64,000 bases of DNA from Pseudomonas fulva (GTDB taxonomy: Bacteria; Pseudomonadota; Gammaproteobacteria; Pseudomonadales; Pseudomonadaceae), in the NCBI RefSeq assembly GCF_015680705.1, contig NZ_JADNYP010000004.1, positions 62,001-126,000 on the forward strand. Direction: 5' to 3'. How positions within the stretch are numbered: the stretch's first letter is position 1; every line of letters begins with the position of its first letter. The position numbers were made by a program, and so were the translations under genes. The notes below the pieces were generated by a model, which was not told the origin of the DNA, searched no databases, and saw only the letters and a list, made by a program, of their open reading frames with translations. Of the stretch, positions 1 through 8,985 are shown piece by piece.

Positions 1-2071
1 CCAGTCCGTACGCCTCGACGTCCTTCTGGGCCACCTTGTCGTAGCTCTGCTGGGTACGGTAGTTGTAGGTCGGCGACTCCTGCTTGCCGTAGTAGGTGCC
101 TGCCAGTTGGAACGACAGCTTGTCGGTGGCGCGCCAGTCCAGGGTGGTATTGAGCGTGTACTCGGGAATCACGCTCAGCGGCTCGCCAGTCTCGCGGCTG
201 TCGTTGTCCAGCATCCAGGTCAGGTTGGTGTTCCAGTCGAGGTTCGGGGAGAGCTCGATGAAGAAGTTGCCTTCGATCCCCTCGACGCGCGCCTTGCCTG
301 CGTTCTCCCATTGGGTCACGCGACGCCCCCCATTGATCGCGTAGCGCACGTCGGTGCCACCGATGATCTTGTTCTGGTAGTCGTTGCGGAAGTAGGTCGC
401 GCTGGTACGCCAGGTACCGCGATCATAGAGCAGGCCGATTTCCTTGTTGACGCTGATTTCCGGATCGAGATCGGCGTTGCCTTGCAGGTAGCAGCCGTTG
501 AAGTTGGTCTGCTGCACGCTGCAGCCGTTACCACGGCTATACAGCAGGTAGTTGGAATTGTACTGGTACAGGTTCGGGGTCTTGTAGGCGCGGGCGATGC
601 CGCCCTTGATCGTCAGGTCATCGGTCAGCTTGTGCGAGACGTTCAGGCTCGGGCTGAGGTTGTCGCCGAACTGCTCGTGATGGTCCAGGCGCAGGCCTGG
701 CGTGACGGTGGTGGCCCCGACCACGATGTTGTCCTCGGCGAACAGCGCGTAGCTCCTGGCATCGATCTTCGACTGGCCCGGCTGGAAGCCAGGGATCGCA
801 TCGCCGGGGCCACCCGAGGGGTTGAAGCTCTGGGCACTGAACGATCCCTGGTCGTTGAGCGTTTCATACAGGTATTCGCCACCCAGGGTCAGTACATGCT
901 CGGTGGCGCCCATGGCAAACGGCAGGTTCACCTCGCTGGCCAGGCGCGTGTTGCGCAGCCGCGACATCGACAAGCCGCTGCCCTGCGGGGCGCCCTCGGT
1001 GCGCCCGGCCAGCCCCTCGTTCATGCGGAAGTTGCGCACGTACTCGTAGGCCAGGCTGGTCTTGCTGGTGCCCCAGTCGAAGTCGCCCAGGTGGGTCAGG
1101 TCGAAGGTGCTGCGCTGCATGAGGTTGGTTTCGTGGCCGTACAGGCTGGACACGAAGTCAGGATTGCCGCCGCCGTTGCTGTTCATGGTATCGCCAGCGA
1201 AGATGTTGCCCTGGCGACTGTAGCCGGCACTGAGGTCGAAGCGATGCTGGTCGTTGAGCTTCCAGCTCAGCAAGCCATTGATGTCCTTGTTGCGCACGCC
1301 TTCGCGCCCGGCGACCAGGTCGCTGTTGGCGTGTCCGGCGTTGATGTCCAGGTCGTCGGCATCGGTCTTGGCCAGGCCACCGTACAGACGAAAACCGAGG
1401 TGCTCGCTCAGGCCGCCGCTGAGGTTGAAGTTGGCGCGGCGGCTGGCGCCCTCTGCCTTGTCCTCGGGCAGCTGGGTATAGAGGCTGACGCTGCCCTTGA
1501 ACTCGTCGGTTGGCCGCTTGGTGATGATGTTGATCACGCCCCCCATCGCCCCCGATCCGTACCGCGCTGCCGCCGGGCCGCGCAGGATCTCGATGCGCTC
1601 GACCGCCTCGGCCGGCACCCAGTTGGTTTCGCCGCGGGTATCGCGATCGCCGGTCCAGCCATAGCGCACTGCGTTGCGAGCGCTGGCAGGCTTGCCATCG
1701 ATCAGGATCAAGGTGTTTTCCGGGCCCATGCCCCGCAGGTCGATCTGGCGGTTGTTGCCGCGCGCGCCGCTGGCACTGTTGCCGGTCAGGTTGACGCCCG
1801 GCTCGCGACGGATGATGTCGGACAGGTCGTTGGCGGGGGGCCGGCGCTTGATGTCCTCCTCGGTGATGATCGACGTACCCAGCGCCTGACGCGCCTCCTG
1901 CTCGGCGGTGACCATGGTGTTCTCGATCACCAGCGCATTGTCGCTGAGCGGAACTTCCAGCACCTCACCGGAAAGGGTCTCCTCGGCCTGGGCCGAGGTG
2001 GCGAGCACGGCAGGCGAAGCCAGCGCGACGAAGGCCAAGGCCAGGCCATGGGGTGAGGTTCTGGATTGCAT
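1..2071 (-). CDS. fepA: TonB-dependent ferric enterobactin-type receptor, 3' end outside window
   Basis: Outer-membrane receptor that imports ferric siderophore using TonB energy. About 690 codons are visible from an ATG at 2071, which follows a GGAGATG stretch; the C-terminus lies beyond position 1. The protein starts with a signal-peptide-like hydrophobic stretch. A plug domain follows (DIIRREPGVNLTG, then RGMGPENTLILIDGKP and EILRGPAAARYGSGAMGGVI), then a long barrel with alternating aromatic strands. Late segments such as GGTDVRYAINGGRRVTQWEN followed by KARVEGIEGN resemble FepA/PfeA rather than pyoverdine receptors. The plug has no extra N-terminal FecA-like signalling domain, so sigma/anti-sigma control is not expected. 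A Fur-box-like sequence lies upstream. The frame is open throughout the visible part. Receptor identity is firm; the exact siderophore is inferred. Confidence 0.9.
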   Translation of the reverse strand, partial: MQSRTSPHGLALAFVALASPAVLATSAQAEETLSGEVLEVPLSDNALVIENTMVTAEQEARQALGTSIITEEDIKRRPPANDLSDIIRREPGVNLTGNSASGARGNNRQIDLRGMGPENTLILIDGKPASARNAVRYGWTGDRDTRGETNWVPAEAVERIEILRGPAAARYGSGAMGGVINIITKRPTDEFKGSVSLYTQLPEDKAEGASRRANFNLSGGLSEHLGFRLYGGLAKTDADDLDINAGHANSDLVAGREGVRNKDINGLLSWKLNDQHRFDLSAGYSRQGNIFAGDTMNSNGGGNPDFVSSLYGHETNLMQRSTFDLTHLGDFDWGTSKTSLAYEYVRNFRMNEGLAGRTEGAPQGSGLSMSRLRNTRLASEVNLPFAMGATEHVLTLGGEYLYETLNDQGSFSAQSFNPSGGPGDAIPGFQPGQSKIDARSYALFAEDNIVVGATTVTPGLRLDHHEQFGDNLSPSLNVSHKLTDDLTIKGGIARAYKTPNLYQYNSNYLLYSRGNGCSVQQTNFNGCYLQGNADLDPEISVNKEIGLLYDRGTWRTSATYFRNDYQNKIIGGTDVRYAINGGRRVTQWENAGKARVEGIEGNFFIELSPNLDWNTNLTWMLDNDSRETGEPLSVIPEYTLNTTLDWRATDKLSFQLAGTYYGKQESPTYNYRTQQSYDKVAQKDVEAYGL

Positions 2072-2179
2072 CGACACATCTCCTGGTGTTCATGAGCGAA
2101 AGGCCCGTCCCGTCCAGGACATCGAACGGTTGCCCCGCCGATATCCCGCACGAATGCTTGGGTAGCCACTAGGGATGGT

Positions 2180-2200
2180 GAATATAAGGATTCTCAAATG
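2180..2200. promoter_or_regulatory. Candidate Fur box upstream of the siderophore receptor
   Basis: ATAAGGATTCTCAA (2184-2197) matches the core of the Fur consensus (ATAATGATTATCAT) at 11 of 14 positions. It lies about 110 bp upstream of the receptor start, in an A/T-rich patch between the divergent receptor and MaoC genes. Iron repression is expected for this receptor family. The match was judged by eye only. Confidence 0.5.
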
Positions 2201-2347
2201 TGTTTAAATCTTATTTACGAAATTTACACCTTGACCGGGAACTTGGACGCACCGCCCCTGATTCTGCTACAACCATCGGCAGGCAGCGACACCCGCCTAC
2301 CTGCAAGCTGTCGTCGCTGCGTCCAGACCCGCCACGGAGCCAGCAGC

Positions 2348-2851
2348 ATGAGTTCGTCACCCGCAAAGCAGCCCCTGCATTTAGAAGACATCGCCGTCGG
2401 TGACCGCTTCGAAAGCGCAAGCCACGAAATGACCGAGGAGCGTATCCTTGCCTTCGCCCGCGAGTTCGATCCACAGCCCTTCCACACCGATCCGCAGGCC
2501 GCCACCGAGACGTTCTTCGAAGGCCTTGCCGCCAGTGGTTGGCACACTGCCGCGGTGGTGATGAAGCTGCTGGTCGCGAGCATTCCCGTCGCTGGGGGGC
2601 TGATCGGCGCAGGCAGCGAGGTCAGCTGGCCCCGGGCGACCCGGCCGGGCGACCGGCTGCGAGTGGTCAGCACGATCAAGGAGATCATCCCGTCCCGCTC
2701 GAAACCGGACCGGGGCATCGTGCTGGTGGAAAGCCTGGCCCTGAACCAGGACGACCAGGTGTGCCAACGCTCGGTGGCACGTGTGCTGATGTTCCGGCGC
2801 GACGCGCACCGATTCGATGCGGCCCTGCAGCCGGACTTTGCCAGGGAATGA
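2348..2851 (+). CDS. MaoC-like hot-dog dehydratase
   Basis: A 167-aa single hot-dog-fold protein. The segment AREFDPQPFHTDPQAA followed by a G-rich turn (GLAASGWHTAA) is the MaoC/R-specific enoyl-CoA hydratase signature with the catalytic Asp/His pair. It is therefore a likely hydratase of a 2-enoyl-CoA or similar thioester; the substrate cannot be read from sequence. The ATG at 2348 was chosen because the family starts there (MSSSPAKQ); the frame stays open further upstream without a comparable start. It stands alone, divergent from the receptor and convergent with the next gene. The family is clear, the physiological role unknown. Confidence 0.85.
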   Translation: MSSSPAKQPLHLEDIAVGDRFESASHEMTEERILAFAREFDPQPFHTDPQAATETFFEGLAASGWHTAAVVMKLLVASIPVAGGLIGAGSEVSWPRATRPGDRLRVVSTIKEIIPSRSKPDRGIVLVESLALNQDDQVCQRSVARVLMFRRDAHRFDAALQPDFARE

Positions 2852-3161
2852 GCCGGCCAGGCGCAAGGCAAGCCCTGCATAGGCGCTCGGGACGGCCCTG
2901 CCCGCTCGCCCGGCGCCGTCTGCACCAGCGACGGTCTTTCAGAGCCTGCTAGGTCTTGAGGCCGCTGCGCGCTCTATCGCGGCACTGCGGCCGCCCCCAC
3001 AGTTTGGCCGTGCTTGCAGGACCCATCATGGAACTGCAGCTCGGTGTCGATGCCGTGGAATTTGACTGCTGTGACGCTTCCAGATCTGGCGCTGGGATCT
3101 GGTGTGCCATGTAAGGCACACCACATTCATTTGCAGATCAGGCGCGGCTGCGCCATGCCCC
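2852..3161. other. 310-bp convergent intergenic region
   Basis: Lies between the MaoC gene and the convergent membrane-protein gene. Apart from the hairpin described separately I see no credible gene; short open frames here lack family resemblance and ribosome-binding sites. Confidence 0.6.
3100..3123. terminator. Hairpin in convergent intergenic region, possible bidirectional terminator
   Basis: TGGTGTGCC and GGCACACCA form a perfect 9-bp stem around the loop ATGTAA. It sits between two converging genes, where a shared terminator is expected. Neither side has a strong T-tract, so intrinsic termination is uncertain. Confidence 0.45.
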
Positions 3162-3815
3162 TCAGCGCAGAATATCGAGCTGCTGCTGGGCGCAGGCGGC
3201 ATCCCGGTAGGCCGTGAGCAGATCGATGATCTCTGCGCAGCTCAGTTTCCGGCCGTCGGTCATCAGGCCGGCAGAGTGGATGCAGATGTGCGGCTGGGGT
3301 TTCTTCAGCGCCATGGCCTGGTTGCCGAACAGCTGCAGCCTGGCGCGGTGGGTCGGCAGCGTGGCGGTCGGAGTGAGCATCAGCTTCTGCTGGGTCACCA
3401 GACCTTCGTCCTTGACCTGGATGGCCATGATATCGGCCAGTTCCACCGGCGCGCTCAGCGAGTCGACGATCAACTGGCGACGAGTCAGGCGCATGAACAC
3501 ATGCTGGCCGGCCTCGCGGTGCTGCCAGGTCATCAGCGCGAACACCAGCACCATCACCGCGCCACATACCGTCAGGCCGGTCGAGCCCTGGTACAGGCCA
3601 GCCACACACAGGCCGAGCGAAAACAGCGTCAGCACCGGCCCCCAGACCTTGAAGCGGCGGCTGTTGGTGAATTCGGTCTGCTCGGGCACGCGTGCGATCA
3701 CTTCGTCGAGTTCGCCGAGTATCCGCTCGCGCTGGGCGTCGCGGGACTGGTCATACTCGCTGCCAAGCGCTTCGGACAGGCGCTGGAGCGGATCAGGTTG
3801 CTGGGATGTGCTCAT
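3162..3815 (-). CDS. Unknown inner-membrane protein with two transmembrane segments
   Basis: A 217-aa protein I do not recognise. The N-terminal ~50 residues are polar and charged. Two adjacent hydrophobic segments follow around residues 58-80 and 82-98, joined by a very short turn, and then a ~115-residue soluble C-terminal part. That arrangement puts both ends on the cytoplasmic side. The upstream gene on the same strand, a small periplasmic protein, ends about 49 bp before this start, so the two are probably co-transcribed. Nothing indicates an enzymatic activity. It is probably real, given normal codon structure, defined start and partner gene. Confidence 0.7.
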   Translation of the reverse strand: MSTSQQPDPLQRLSEALGSEYDQSRDAQRERILGELDEVIARVPEQTEFTNSRRFKVWGPVLTLFSLGLCVAGLYQGSTGLTVCGAVMVLVFALMTWQHREAGQHVFMRLTRRQLIVDSLSAPVELADIMAIQVKDEGLVTQQKLMLTPTATLPTHRARLQLFGNQAMALKKPQPHICIHSAGLMTDGRKLSCAEIIDLLTAYRDAACAQQQLDILR

Positions 3816-3864
3816 GAAAGAATCCTTTGCTGTCTATCGATCTACGCTGCTCGCCCGGTGCCAG

Positions 3865-4299
3865 TCATGGCTTGGCGTTCAGGTAATCGGTCAGAAACGC
3901 TTGGGCATTGCCCTGCTCGGACAGGTATTGGTCATAACGCACGTGCAGGGGCTGTGCTTCACCGGGCAGGTACAGTTCGCCCCAGTTGCCCTGCACGAGC
4001 AAGGTGACGAACTTCTGGCCGTCCACTTCGGTGGAATAGCGGGTGTCCTTGCTGGTCTTGGCGACATCCATCTTCTGGATACGCATGTCCCAGTCGTGAT
4101 CCACGCCTTCGATCTGTACCAGGGCCTTGTGCTCGCTGCGCTCGCCGATGCGCAAGGTCCAGACCTTGATGCCCTGCTCGGCGGCGTAGGCCACTACCTT
4201 GTCCGCCACCGCTGGGCGCTCGTCGGCCTGTGCCTGCATGCCCAGCAAGGCCAGGATCATGACGGCCAGCACCATCCATACGCGAGAAATCTGCATCAT
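3865..4299 (-). CDS. Unknown small secreted/periplasmic protein
   Basis: A 144-aa protein with a clear signal peptide: MMQISR, hydrophobic core, cleavage probably after AQA near residue 25. The start is a double ATG (4299/4296) preceded by AAGGAAG at good spacing; a longer in-frame extension upstream lacks such a site. The mature part is mixed charged/aromatic with no motif I recognise (for example WTLRIGERSEHKALVQ and YLPGEAQPLHVRYDQYL). It is the first gene of a likely two-gene unit with the downstream membrane protein. No function is proposed. Confidence 0.7.
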   Translation of the reverse strand: MMQISRVWMVLAVMILALLGMQAQADERPAVADKVVAYAAEQGIKVWTLRIGERSEHKALVQIEGVDHDWDMRIQKMDVAKTSKDTRYSTEVDGQKFVTLLVQGNWGELYLPGEAQPLHVRYDQYLSEQGNAQAFLTDYLNAKP

Positions 4300-4473
4300 T
4301 TGTCTTCCTTCAAGGCAGGGGGCATCCATTGAAGTCGGCATCGGCCCTCCTGCCAAGCGTGGCGAGCCCCGCGCACAATAGAAAGGCCACCGGTCACAAT
4401 CGCTGACGCCAACAAGGTGATCGCGTTAACATCCCGGGTCGTGCCACTGTGTACCCACGGATATCTTCTGTAG

Positions 4474-5421
4474 ATGGAACGCTGGAACCCTTACCTGGAC
4501 ACCGATTTTTCCTTCGACGAACCCCAGGCGCTGTCGCGCGCGAGCGTGCTCGACCATGCCGCCGGGCGCGTGCTGGGCAGCGCTACCGGGCATTACCGCG
4601 CACGTAGCGTGCGTCACCAGGTGCAATATTTCGATTGTGACCTGCGCTTTGCCGAACCCCTGCACATCCAGAAAGTGCTGCCCGCCGGGCTGTGCATCGT
4701 CCAGGTGCTCGAGGGTCATTGGCAGCATCGGATCGACGGTGCCCTCAATCGCTACACACCAGGCATGCCCAGCGTGCTTGGCCTGGCCGAGAGCATGGAG
4801 ACGGTGGACCGGCTGCCGGCTGGCAGCCATGCGCGCATGGCCGGGCTGCGCATCGCCGCGCACTACCTGCAAGAGCTCGTCGAGCAGGACCCGCAACTCG
4901 AGCCACTGCTCGGCCTGCTCGACGATGGCATGCGCCTGACGGCGCTTCGTCATTGCCGGGTGCTGGGCGGACTGCTGGAGCGGCTCTATCATTCGCCATA
5001 CCACGGCGTGCTCGAGCGCCTGCACCAGGAAAGCCTGAGCCTGGCGGTGCTGGTCGAACTGGCCGCGCACCTGCGCGGTCACGCCAAAGTCGCGCAAGTG
5101 CCGGTACGCGGACAGCGAGACCTGGCCCAGGAAGCGCGCAGGCTGCTCGATGCGGACCTCGCCCAGCCACCGGGCAGCCAGGCGCTGGCCCGGCAGCTGG
5201 GCGTCGGCGAATCGACCCTGCGCCGCGCGTTCAACCAGGTGTTCGGACAGTCGATGCTGCAGTACATTCGCCAACAGCGCATGGAAGTGGCACGCGACCT
5301 GCTGCGTCAACAGAAATGGCAGGCGGCGCAGATCGCCTATCGCCTGGGCTACGCCAACCCGGCGAATTTCAGCAATGCCTACAAGCGCCATTTCGGCCAC
5401 CCGCCCGGAGCCGAGCGCTGA
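4474..5421 (+). CDS. AraC-family transcriptional regulator
   Basis: A 315-aa regulator. The C-terminal ~95 residues carry the two AraC helix-turn-helix units: LARQLGVGESTLRRAF near 236-252 and IAYRLGYANPANFSNAYKRH near 287-306. The N-terminal ~200 residues form an effector domain without a recognisable cupin signature. This size and DNA-binding domain resemble PchR-like regulators that control siderophore receptors, and an iron receptor lies 2.4 kb away on the other strand. The target is therefore plausibly iron-related, but that is inference. It is a single gene; the start ATG at 4474 has only a weak ribosome-binding site. Confidence 0.85.
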   Translation: MERWNPYLDTDFSFDEPQALSRASVLDHAAGRVLGSATGHYRARSVRHQVQYFDCDLRFAEPLHIQKVLPAGLCIVQVLEGHWQHRIDGALNRYTPGMPSVLGLAESMETVDRLPAGSHARMAGLRIAAHYLQELVEQDPQLEPLLGLLDDGMRLTALRHCRVLGGLLERLYHSPYHGVLERLHQESLSLAVLVELAAHLRGHAKVAQVPVRGQRDLAQEARRLLDADLAQPPGSQALARQLGVGESTLRRAFNQVFGQSMLQYIRQQRMEVARDLLRQQKWQAAQIAYRLGYANPANFSNAYKRHFGHPPGAER

Positions 5422-5483
5422 CGGCTGGCCGAAGCACCCCATTGCTCGCGTACTGTCGCACCGGAGGAATCGCCAATTCCGCG

Positions 5484-5489
5484 TATAAT
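5484..5489 (+). promoter_or_regulatory. Candidate -10 element of the nuclease gene
   Basis: A perfect TATAAT lies 33 bp upstream of the nuclease ATG. No good -35 hexamer is visible 16-18 bp further upstream, so this is a partial promoter call. Confidence 0.4.
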
Positions 5490-5521
5490 GCGCGCTTTCT
5501 CCTATAGCGATTCATCTAGCC

Positions 5522-6487
5522 ATGACAAGACTGCTGTACGCCCTGCTGGTTTCCCTCTCGTTTTTCAGCCTCGCTCACGCCTCGCCCCCCTCGACCTTCA
5601 GCGAAGCCAAGGTCGTCGCCAAGCAGAAGATCTACCTGGACCAGGCCAGCAGCGACATGGGCGAACTCTACTGCGGTTGCAAATGGACCTGGGTAGGGAA
5701 GTCGGGCGGGCGGGTAGACGCCAAGTCCTGTGGTTATGAAACACGCAAGCAGCAGAACAGGGCCGAACGGACCGAATGGGAGCATATCGTGCCGGCCTGG
5801 ACCTTCGGTCACCAGCGCCAATGCTGGCAGAACGGCGGACGCAAGCATTGCGTCGATACCGACCCGGTCTTTCGCGCCATGGAAGCCGACCTGTTCAACC
5901 TCTATCCCTCGGTCGGCGAGGTGAACGGCGACCGCAGCAACTTCAACTACGGCATGGTGAGCGGCGTCGCCCCCCAGTACGGGCAGTGCAGGACCAAGGT
6001 GGACTTCCAGCAACGCACCGCCGAGCCGCGCGACGAGGTCAAGGGCCTGATCGCACGGACCTTGTTCTACATGTTCGATCGCTACAAACTCAACATGTCA
6101 CGCCAGCAGCAACAGCTGATGATGGCTTGGGACAAGCAGCACCCGGTAACCGCGTGGGAACGCCAACGCAACCAGCGCATCGCCACGGTCATGGGCCACG
6201 CCAATCCATTCGTGACCGGCGAGCGCCACTGGACCTTGGGTTACAAGCCGGTGGGCGACGGCCTGGCCAGCGTCCCAGCCAGCCAACCCGCGAGCAAGGC
6301 CACCAAGCCAAGCGCGGCCCAGGCCGTGGCCGAAGGTGCGATCCGTGGCAACCGCGCCAGCCATGTCTATCACTTGGCCAACGGTTGCCCAGGCTACTCG
6401 CGGATCGCCGAGAAGAACCAGGTCATCTTCGACTCCGAAAACCAGGCCAAGGCTGCCGGGTATCGCAAGGCCGGCAACTGCAAGTAG
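5522..6487 (+). CDS. endA: Secreted endonuclease I (EndA/Dns family) with C-terminal small metal-binding-like tail
   Basis: A 321-aa extracytoplasmic non-specific DNase. The signal peptide covers residues 1-20 (cleavage after AHA). The nuclease core has ERTEWEHIVPAW with the catalytic His at 88, then the FNLYPSVGEVNGDRSNFNY motif that binds the catalytic metal. Cysteine pairs are as expected for a disulfide-stabilised periplasmic/secreted enzyme. After the EndA domain (to about residue 240) comes an Ala/Ser/Pro-rich linker. A ~45-residue C-terminal module (HVYHLANGCPGYSRI to AGYRKAGNCK) resembles Ada-type small zinc-binding modules. This makes the protein longer than classical ~230-aa EndA. 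It may serve nutrient scavenging from DNA. Convergent with the MBL gene, 30 bp apart. Confidence 0.88.
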   Translation: MTRLLYALLVSLSFFSLAHASPPSTFSEAKVVAKQKIYLDQASSDMGELYCGCKWTWVGKSGGRVDAKSCGYETRKQQNRAERTEWEHIVPAWTFGHQRQCWQNGGRKHCVDTDPVFRAMEADLFNLYPSVGEVNGDRSNFNYGMVSGVAPQYGQCRTKVDFQQRTAEPRDEVKGLIARTLFYMFDRYKLNMSRQQQQLMMAWDKQHPVTAWERQRNQRIATVMGHANPFVTGERHWTLGYKPVGDGLASVPASQPASKATKPSAAQAVAEGAIRGNRASHVYHLANGCPGYSRIAEKNQVIFDSENQAKAAGYRKAGNCK

Positions 6488-6517
6488 CCAGCGGCCCGAA
6501 CGCAGGGCGCCAGCGGA

Positions 6518-7972
6518 TCACGGGATGCTGATCCGCACCGACCTTGCGCGCTCGCGATAGCACGCCTGCAACTGCTCGGCCAGGCATTGCTTGGCCTGCT
6601 GCTCGCCGTGGATGAGGCGAATCTCGCCCGGCCACTCCTTCATCCGCGTCACGAAACCGACCAGGTCCGCCTGGTCGGCATGCGCCGAGTAACCGCCTAC
6701 GCTGTCGATGCCCGCGCGAATCTCGACGCGCGTACCCTCGAGCATGACGAAGCCGCCTTGCCGGCCGTGCGTCTGGATATCCCGTCCGGGCGTGCCCTCG
6801 CCCTGATAGCCGACGAACACCACGTTGTGGCGCGGGTCGCCCAGCATGGCCTTGAGGTAGTTGACGATGCGCCCACCCGAGCACATGCCATTGCCGGCAA
6901 TGACGATCGCCGGGCGCGCGGTCTGTGTCAGGTGCTCGACGATGCGCAGATGTTCCTCATGGCTGTCGACGGTGATCAGCTGCTTGAAGGACAGCGGCTT
7001 GCGGCCTTCTTCCAGCCGCTGCCGGGCATCTTCGTCCCAGAACCCCTGTAGTTCTTTGTAGGCTTGGGTGAAGCGGCTGGCCAGGGGAGAGTCGAGGATG
7101 ATCGGTAGCCGTGGCCAGTCGACGTCGGGTGCGCCGTTGCGGGTCGACTGCGCGGGCTCTTCCTGGGCCGGCGTATCCGTCGCCTCGCTTTTCTCGTGCA
7201 GGATCTGCTCCAGCTCATACAGCAGATCCTGGGTCCGCCCGATGCTGAACGACGGAATCAGCACGCTGCCCTGGTCCGCCAGGGCGCGCTCGATGGTCGC
7301 CTGCAAGCGCTCGCGACGGTGCGCGCGGTCTGCATGGCGGCGATCACCGTAAGTGCTTTCCAGGATCAGCAGGTCGGCGCGCTCCGGCGGGACGAGGTCG
7401 GGCAGGATCGGCGAATGAGGCGCGCCCAGGTCGCCACTGAAGACCACGCGCCTGCCATGCGGGCCGAAAGCGCCAAGCTGCAGCTCGACGTAGGCCGACC
7501 CCAGCACATGCCCCGCCGGCTGCAGGCGAACCTGACAGGCGCCGTCTGCGGCATCCTGCAGGGTGAACCAGGTACCGTACGGCAAGGCGATCAGACGCTG
7601 TTCCAGCACCTTGAGGTAGCGCTCGAGCTGCGCCTGGTCCCGGCTGATGGACAGCCGGAACGCATCCTCGAGCACGATCGGCAGCAGCCGGGCGGACGGC
7701 TCGCTGCACAGGATCGGCCCCTCGAACCCGGCTGCCAGCAAGTTCGGTATGCGTCCGACATGGTCGAGATGCACATGCGTGACGATCAGCGCCTTGATGC
7801 CATCGACCGGAAAGTCGAGAGCAAGCTCATCGGTCTCGCCCTCCTGCTCGTCCATCCCCTGGAACTGACCGCAGTCGATCAGCAGGCTGTGATCATCGTC
7901 CATCCAGAACTGGTGGCAGGACCCGGTGACACCCTCGTGTCCCCCCCGGTGAACGAGCTTTGGCTGTTTCAT
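6518..7972 (-). CDS. MBL-fold beta-CASP metallohydrolase (RNA-processing exonuclease family)
   Basis: A 484-aa cytoplasmic metallo-beta-lactamase-fold hydrolase of the CPSF/RNase J-like beta-CASP group. The zinc motif HVHLDH is at residues 66-71. FSGDLGAPHSPI and ESTYGDR follow, then the beta-CASP insert and the C-terminal RNA-specificity segment (GNGMCSGGRIVNYLK; IDSVGGYSAHADQADL). Known relatives process or degrade RNA; the substrate here is unknown. ATG at 7972 follows AAGGAAG with 5-6 nt spacing. A longer frame running upstream to about 8095 has no such site and is not family-like. An acidic low-complexity insertion is visible around residues 270-295. Confidence 0.85.
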   Translation of the reverse strand: MKQPKLVHRGGHEGVTGSCHQFWMDDDHSLLIDCGQFQGMDEQEGETDELALDFPVDGIKALIVTHVHLDHVGRIPNLLAAGFEGPILCSEPSARLLPIVLEDAFRLSISRDQAQLERYLKVLEQRLIALPYGTWFTLQDAADGACQVRLQPAGHVLGSAYVELQLGAFGPHGRRVVFSGDLGAPHSPILPDLVPPERADLLILESTYGDRRHADRAHRRERLQATIERALADQGSVLIPSFSIGRTQDLLYELEQILHEKSEATDTPAQEEPAQSTRNGAPDVDWPRLPIILDSPLASRFTQAYKELQGFWDEDARQRLEEGRKPLSFKQLITVDSHEEHLRIVEHLTQTARPAIVIAGNGMCSGGRIVNYLKAMLGDPRHNVVFVGYQGEGTPGRDIQTHGRQGGFVMLEGTRVEIRAGIDSVGGYSAHADQADLVGFVTRMKEWPGEIRLIHGEQQAKQCLAEQLQACYRERARSVRISIP

Positions 7973-8229
7973 CTGGCTTCCTTGACTGAGCAACGCTGCG
8001 CTGGCGCAGGTCCGGACCGGGGAGCGCGCTGGCATTGGCGCGCTGAAGCTTCTTTGGCAACGGGTTGCACGGCGAGGTTCAGCGTTTGCGCACAAGCTGG
8101 CCGAGCGTGTCTCTGCCGGCTGTCATGCAGGACACGCGAAAAGCTCGCGAACGAGGCCTGCGCATTCCCTGGAGAACGGAGCCATGGCCTGGCGGCTACA
8201 GGAGAGCTGGGCAGGCCCCGGCCCTGCGC

Positions 8230-8856
8230 TCAGCGGGAGAACATGATCTTCAAGCCCAGGCCGATGAACACCGTGCCAGCGACCCGATCGAGGAGCTTCC
8301 CTGCGCTCGGCCGGGTGCGCAGCCATTGCCCGATGGCGCCGCAGAAGTAGCCCAGCAACCCGAACAGCAGCGCTGCCTGCAGCGTGAAGACCAGGCCCAG
8401 GCTGGCCATCTGCATTGCCACATGGCCGTTGGCCGGCATCACGAACTGGGGCAGGAAGGACAGGAAGAACAGCACCACCTTGGGGTTGATGGCATTGGCC
8501 AGGCAGCCCTTGAGGAACAGCCTGCCAAGTGAAGTTTCCACAAGCCGCATGCTGGCCAGGTCGATCGAGCCTGAGCTGCGCCAGGCATTGTAGCCCAGCC
8601 AGACCAGGTACAGCCCGCCGACGATCTTGAGCAGTGTGAAGGCCATCGGTGACGCGGCGATCAATGCACTGACCCCGATCACTGCCAGCAGCGTATGGCT
8701 GAGGCAGCCGAACGCGCAGCCCAGTCCAAAGGCAATGCCTTGGCGCCGCCCCTTGGACACGCCCATGCCCAGGACCATCAGGTTGTCCGGGCCGGGCGTG
8801 GCGGTGATCACCAGTGCCGCGGCAAGAAATCCAAGCAGTTGATGCAGTGTCAGCAT
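8230..8856 (-). CDS. LysE/RhtB-family amino-acid exporter
   Basis: A 208-aa inner-membrane protein with about six hydrophobic segments. The N-terminal ITATPGPDNLMVLGMGVSKG and FGLGCAFGC segments are the LysE/RhtB signature, and the family length matches. It probably exports an amino acid or analogue; the substrate is not deducible. It is a single gene, with ~257 bp of apparently non-coding DNA between its end and the start of the MBL gene. Confidence 0.88.
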   Translation of the reverse strand: MLTLHQLLGFLAAALVITATPGPDNLMVLGMGVSKGRRQGIAFGLGCAFGCLSHTLLAVIGVSALIAASPMAFTLLKIVGGLYLVWLGYNAWRSSGSIDLASMRLVETSLGRLFLKGCLANAINPKVVLFFLSFLPQFVMPANGHVAMQMASLGLVFTLQAALLFGLLGYFCGAIGQWLRTRPSAGKLLDRVAGTVFIGLGLKIMFSR

Positions 8857-8985
8857 TGTAGTCGTCCGTCCTTGAGCCGGCTTGAAGTGGAGGTCGGCCA
8901 GTGTAATGAGGGCGTGACGGTGCGTATACCTTGCCGTCGCGACGCCTAACCTATCCGCGACCCGCCGCGACCATGGCCAAGTCCA

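Noticed and set aside
107-2056. A 649-codon open frame on the plus strand
   Set aside because: Exactly antisense to the TonB receptor; its Val/Ala/Gly/Gln-rich composition is typical of a shadow frame in GC-rich DNA.
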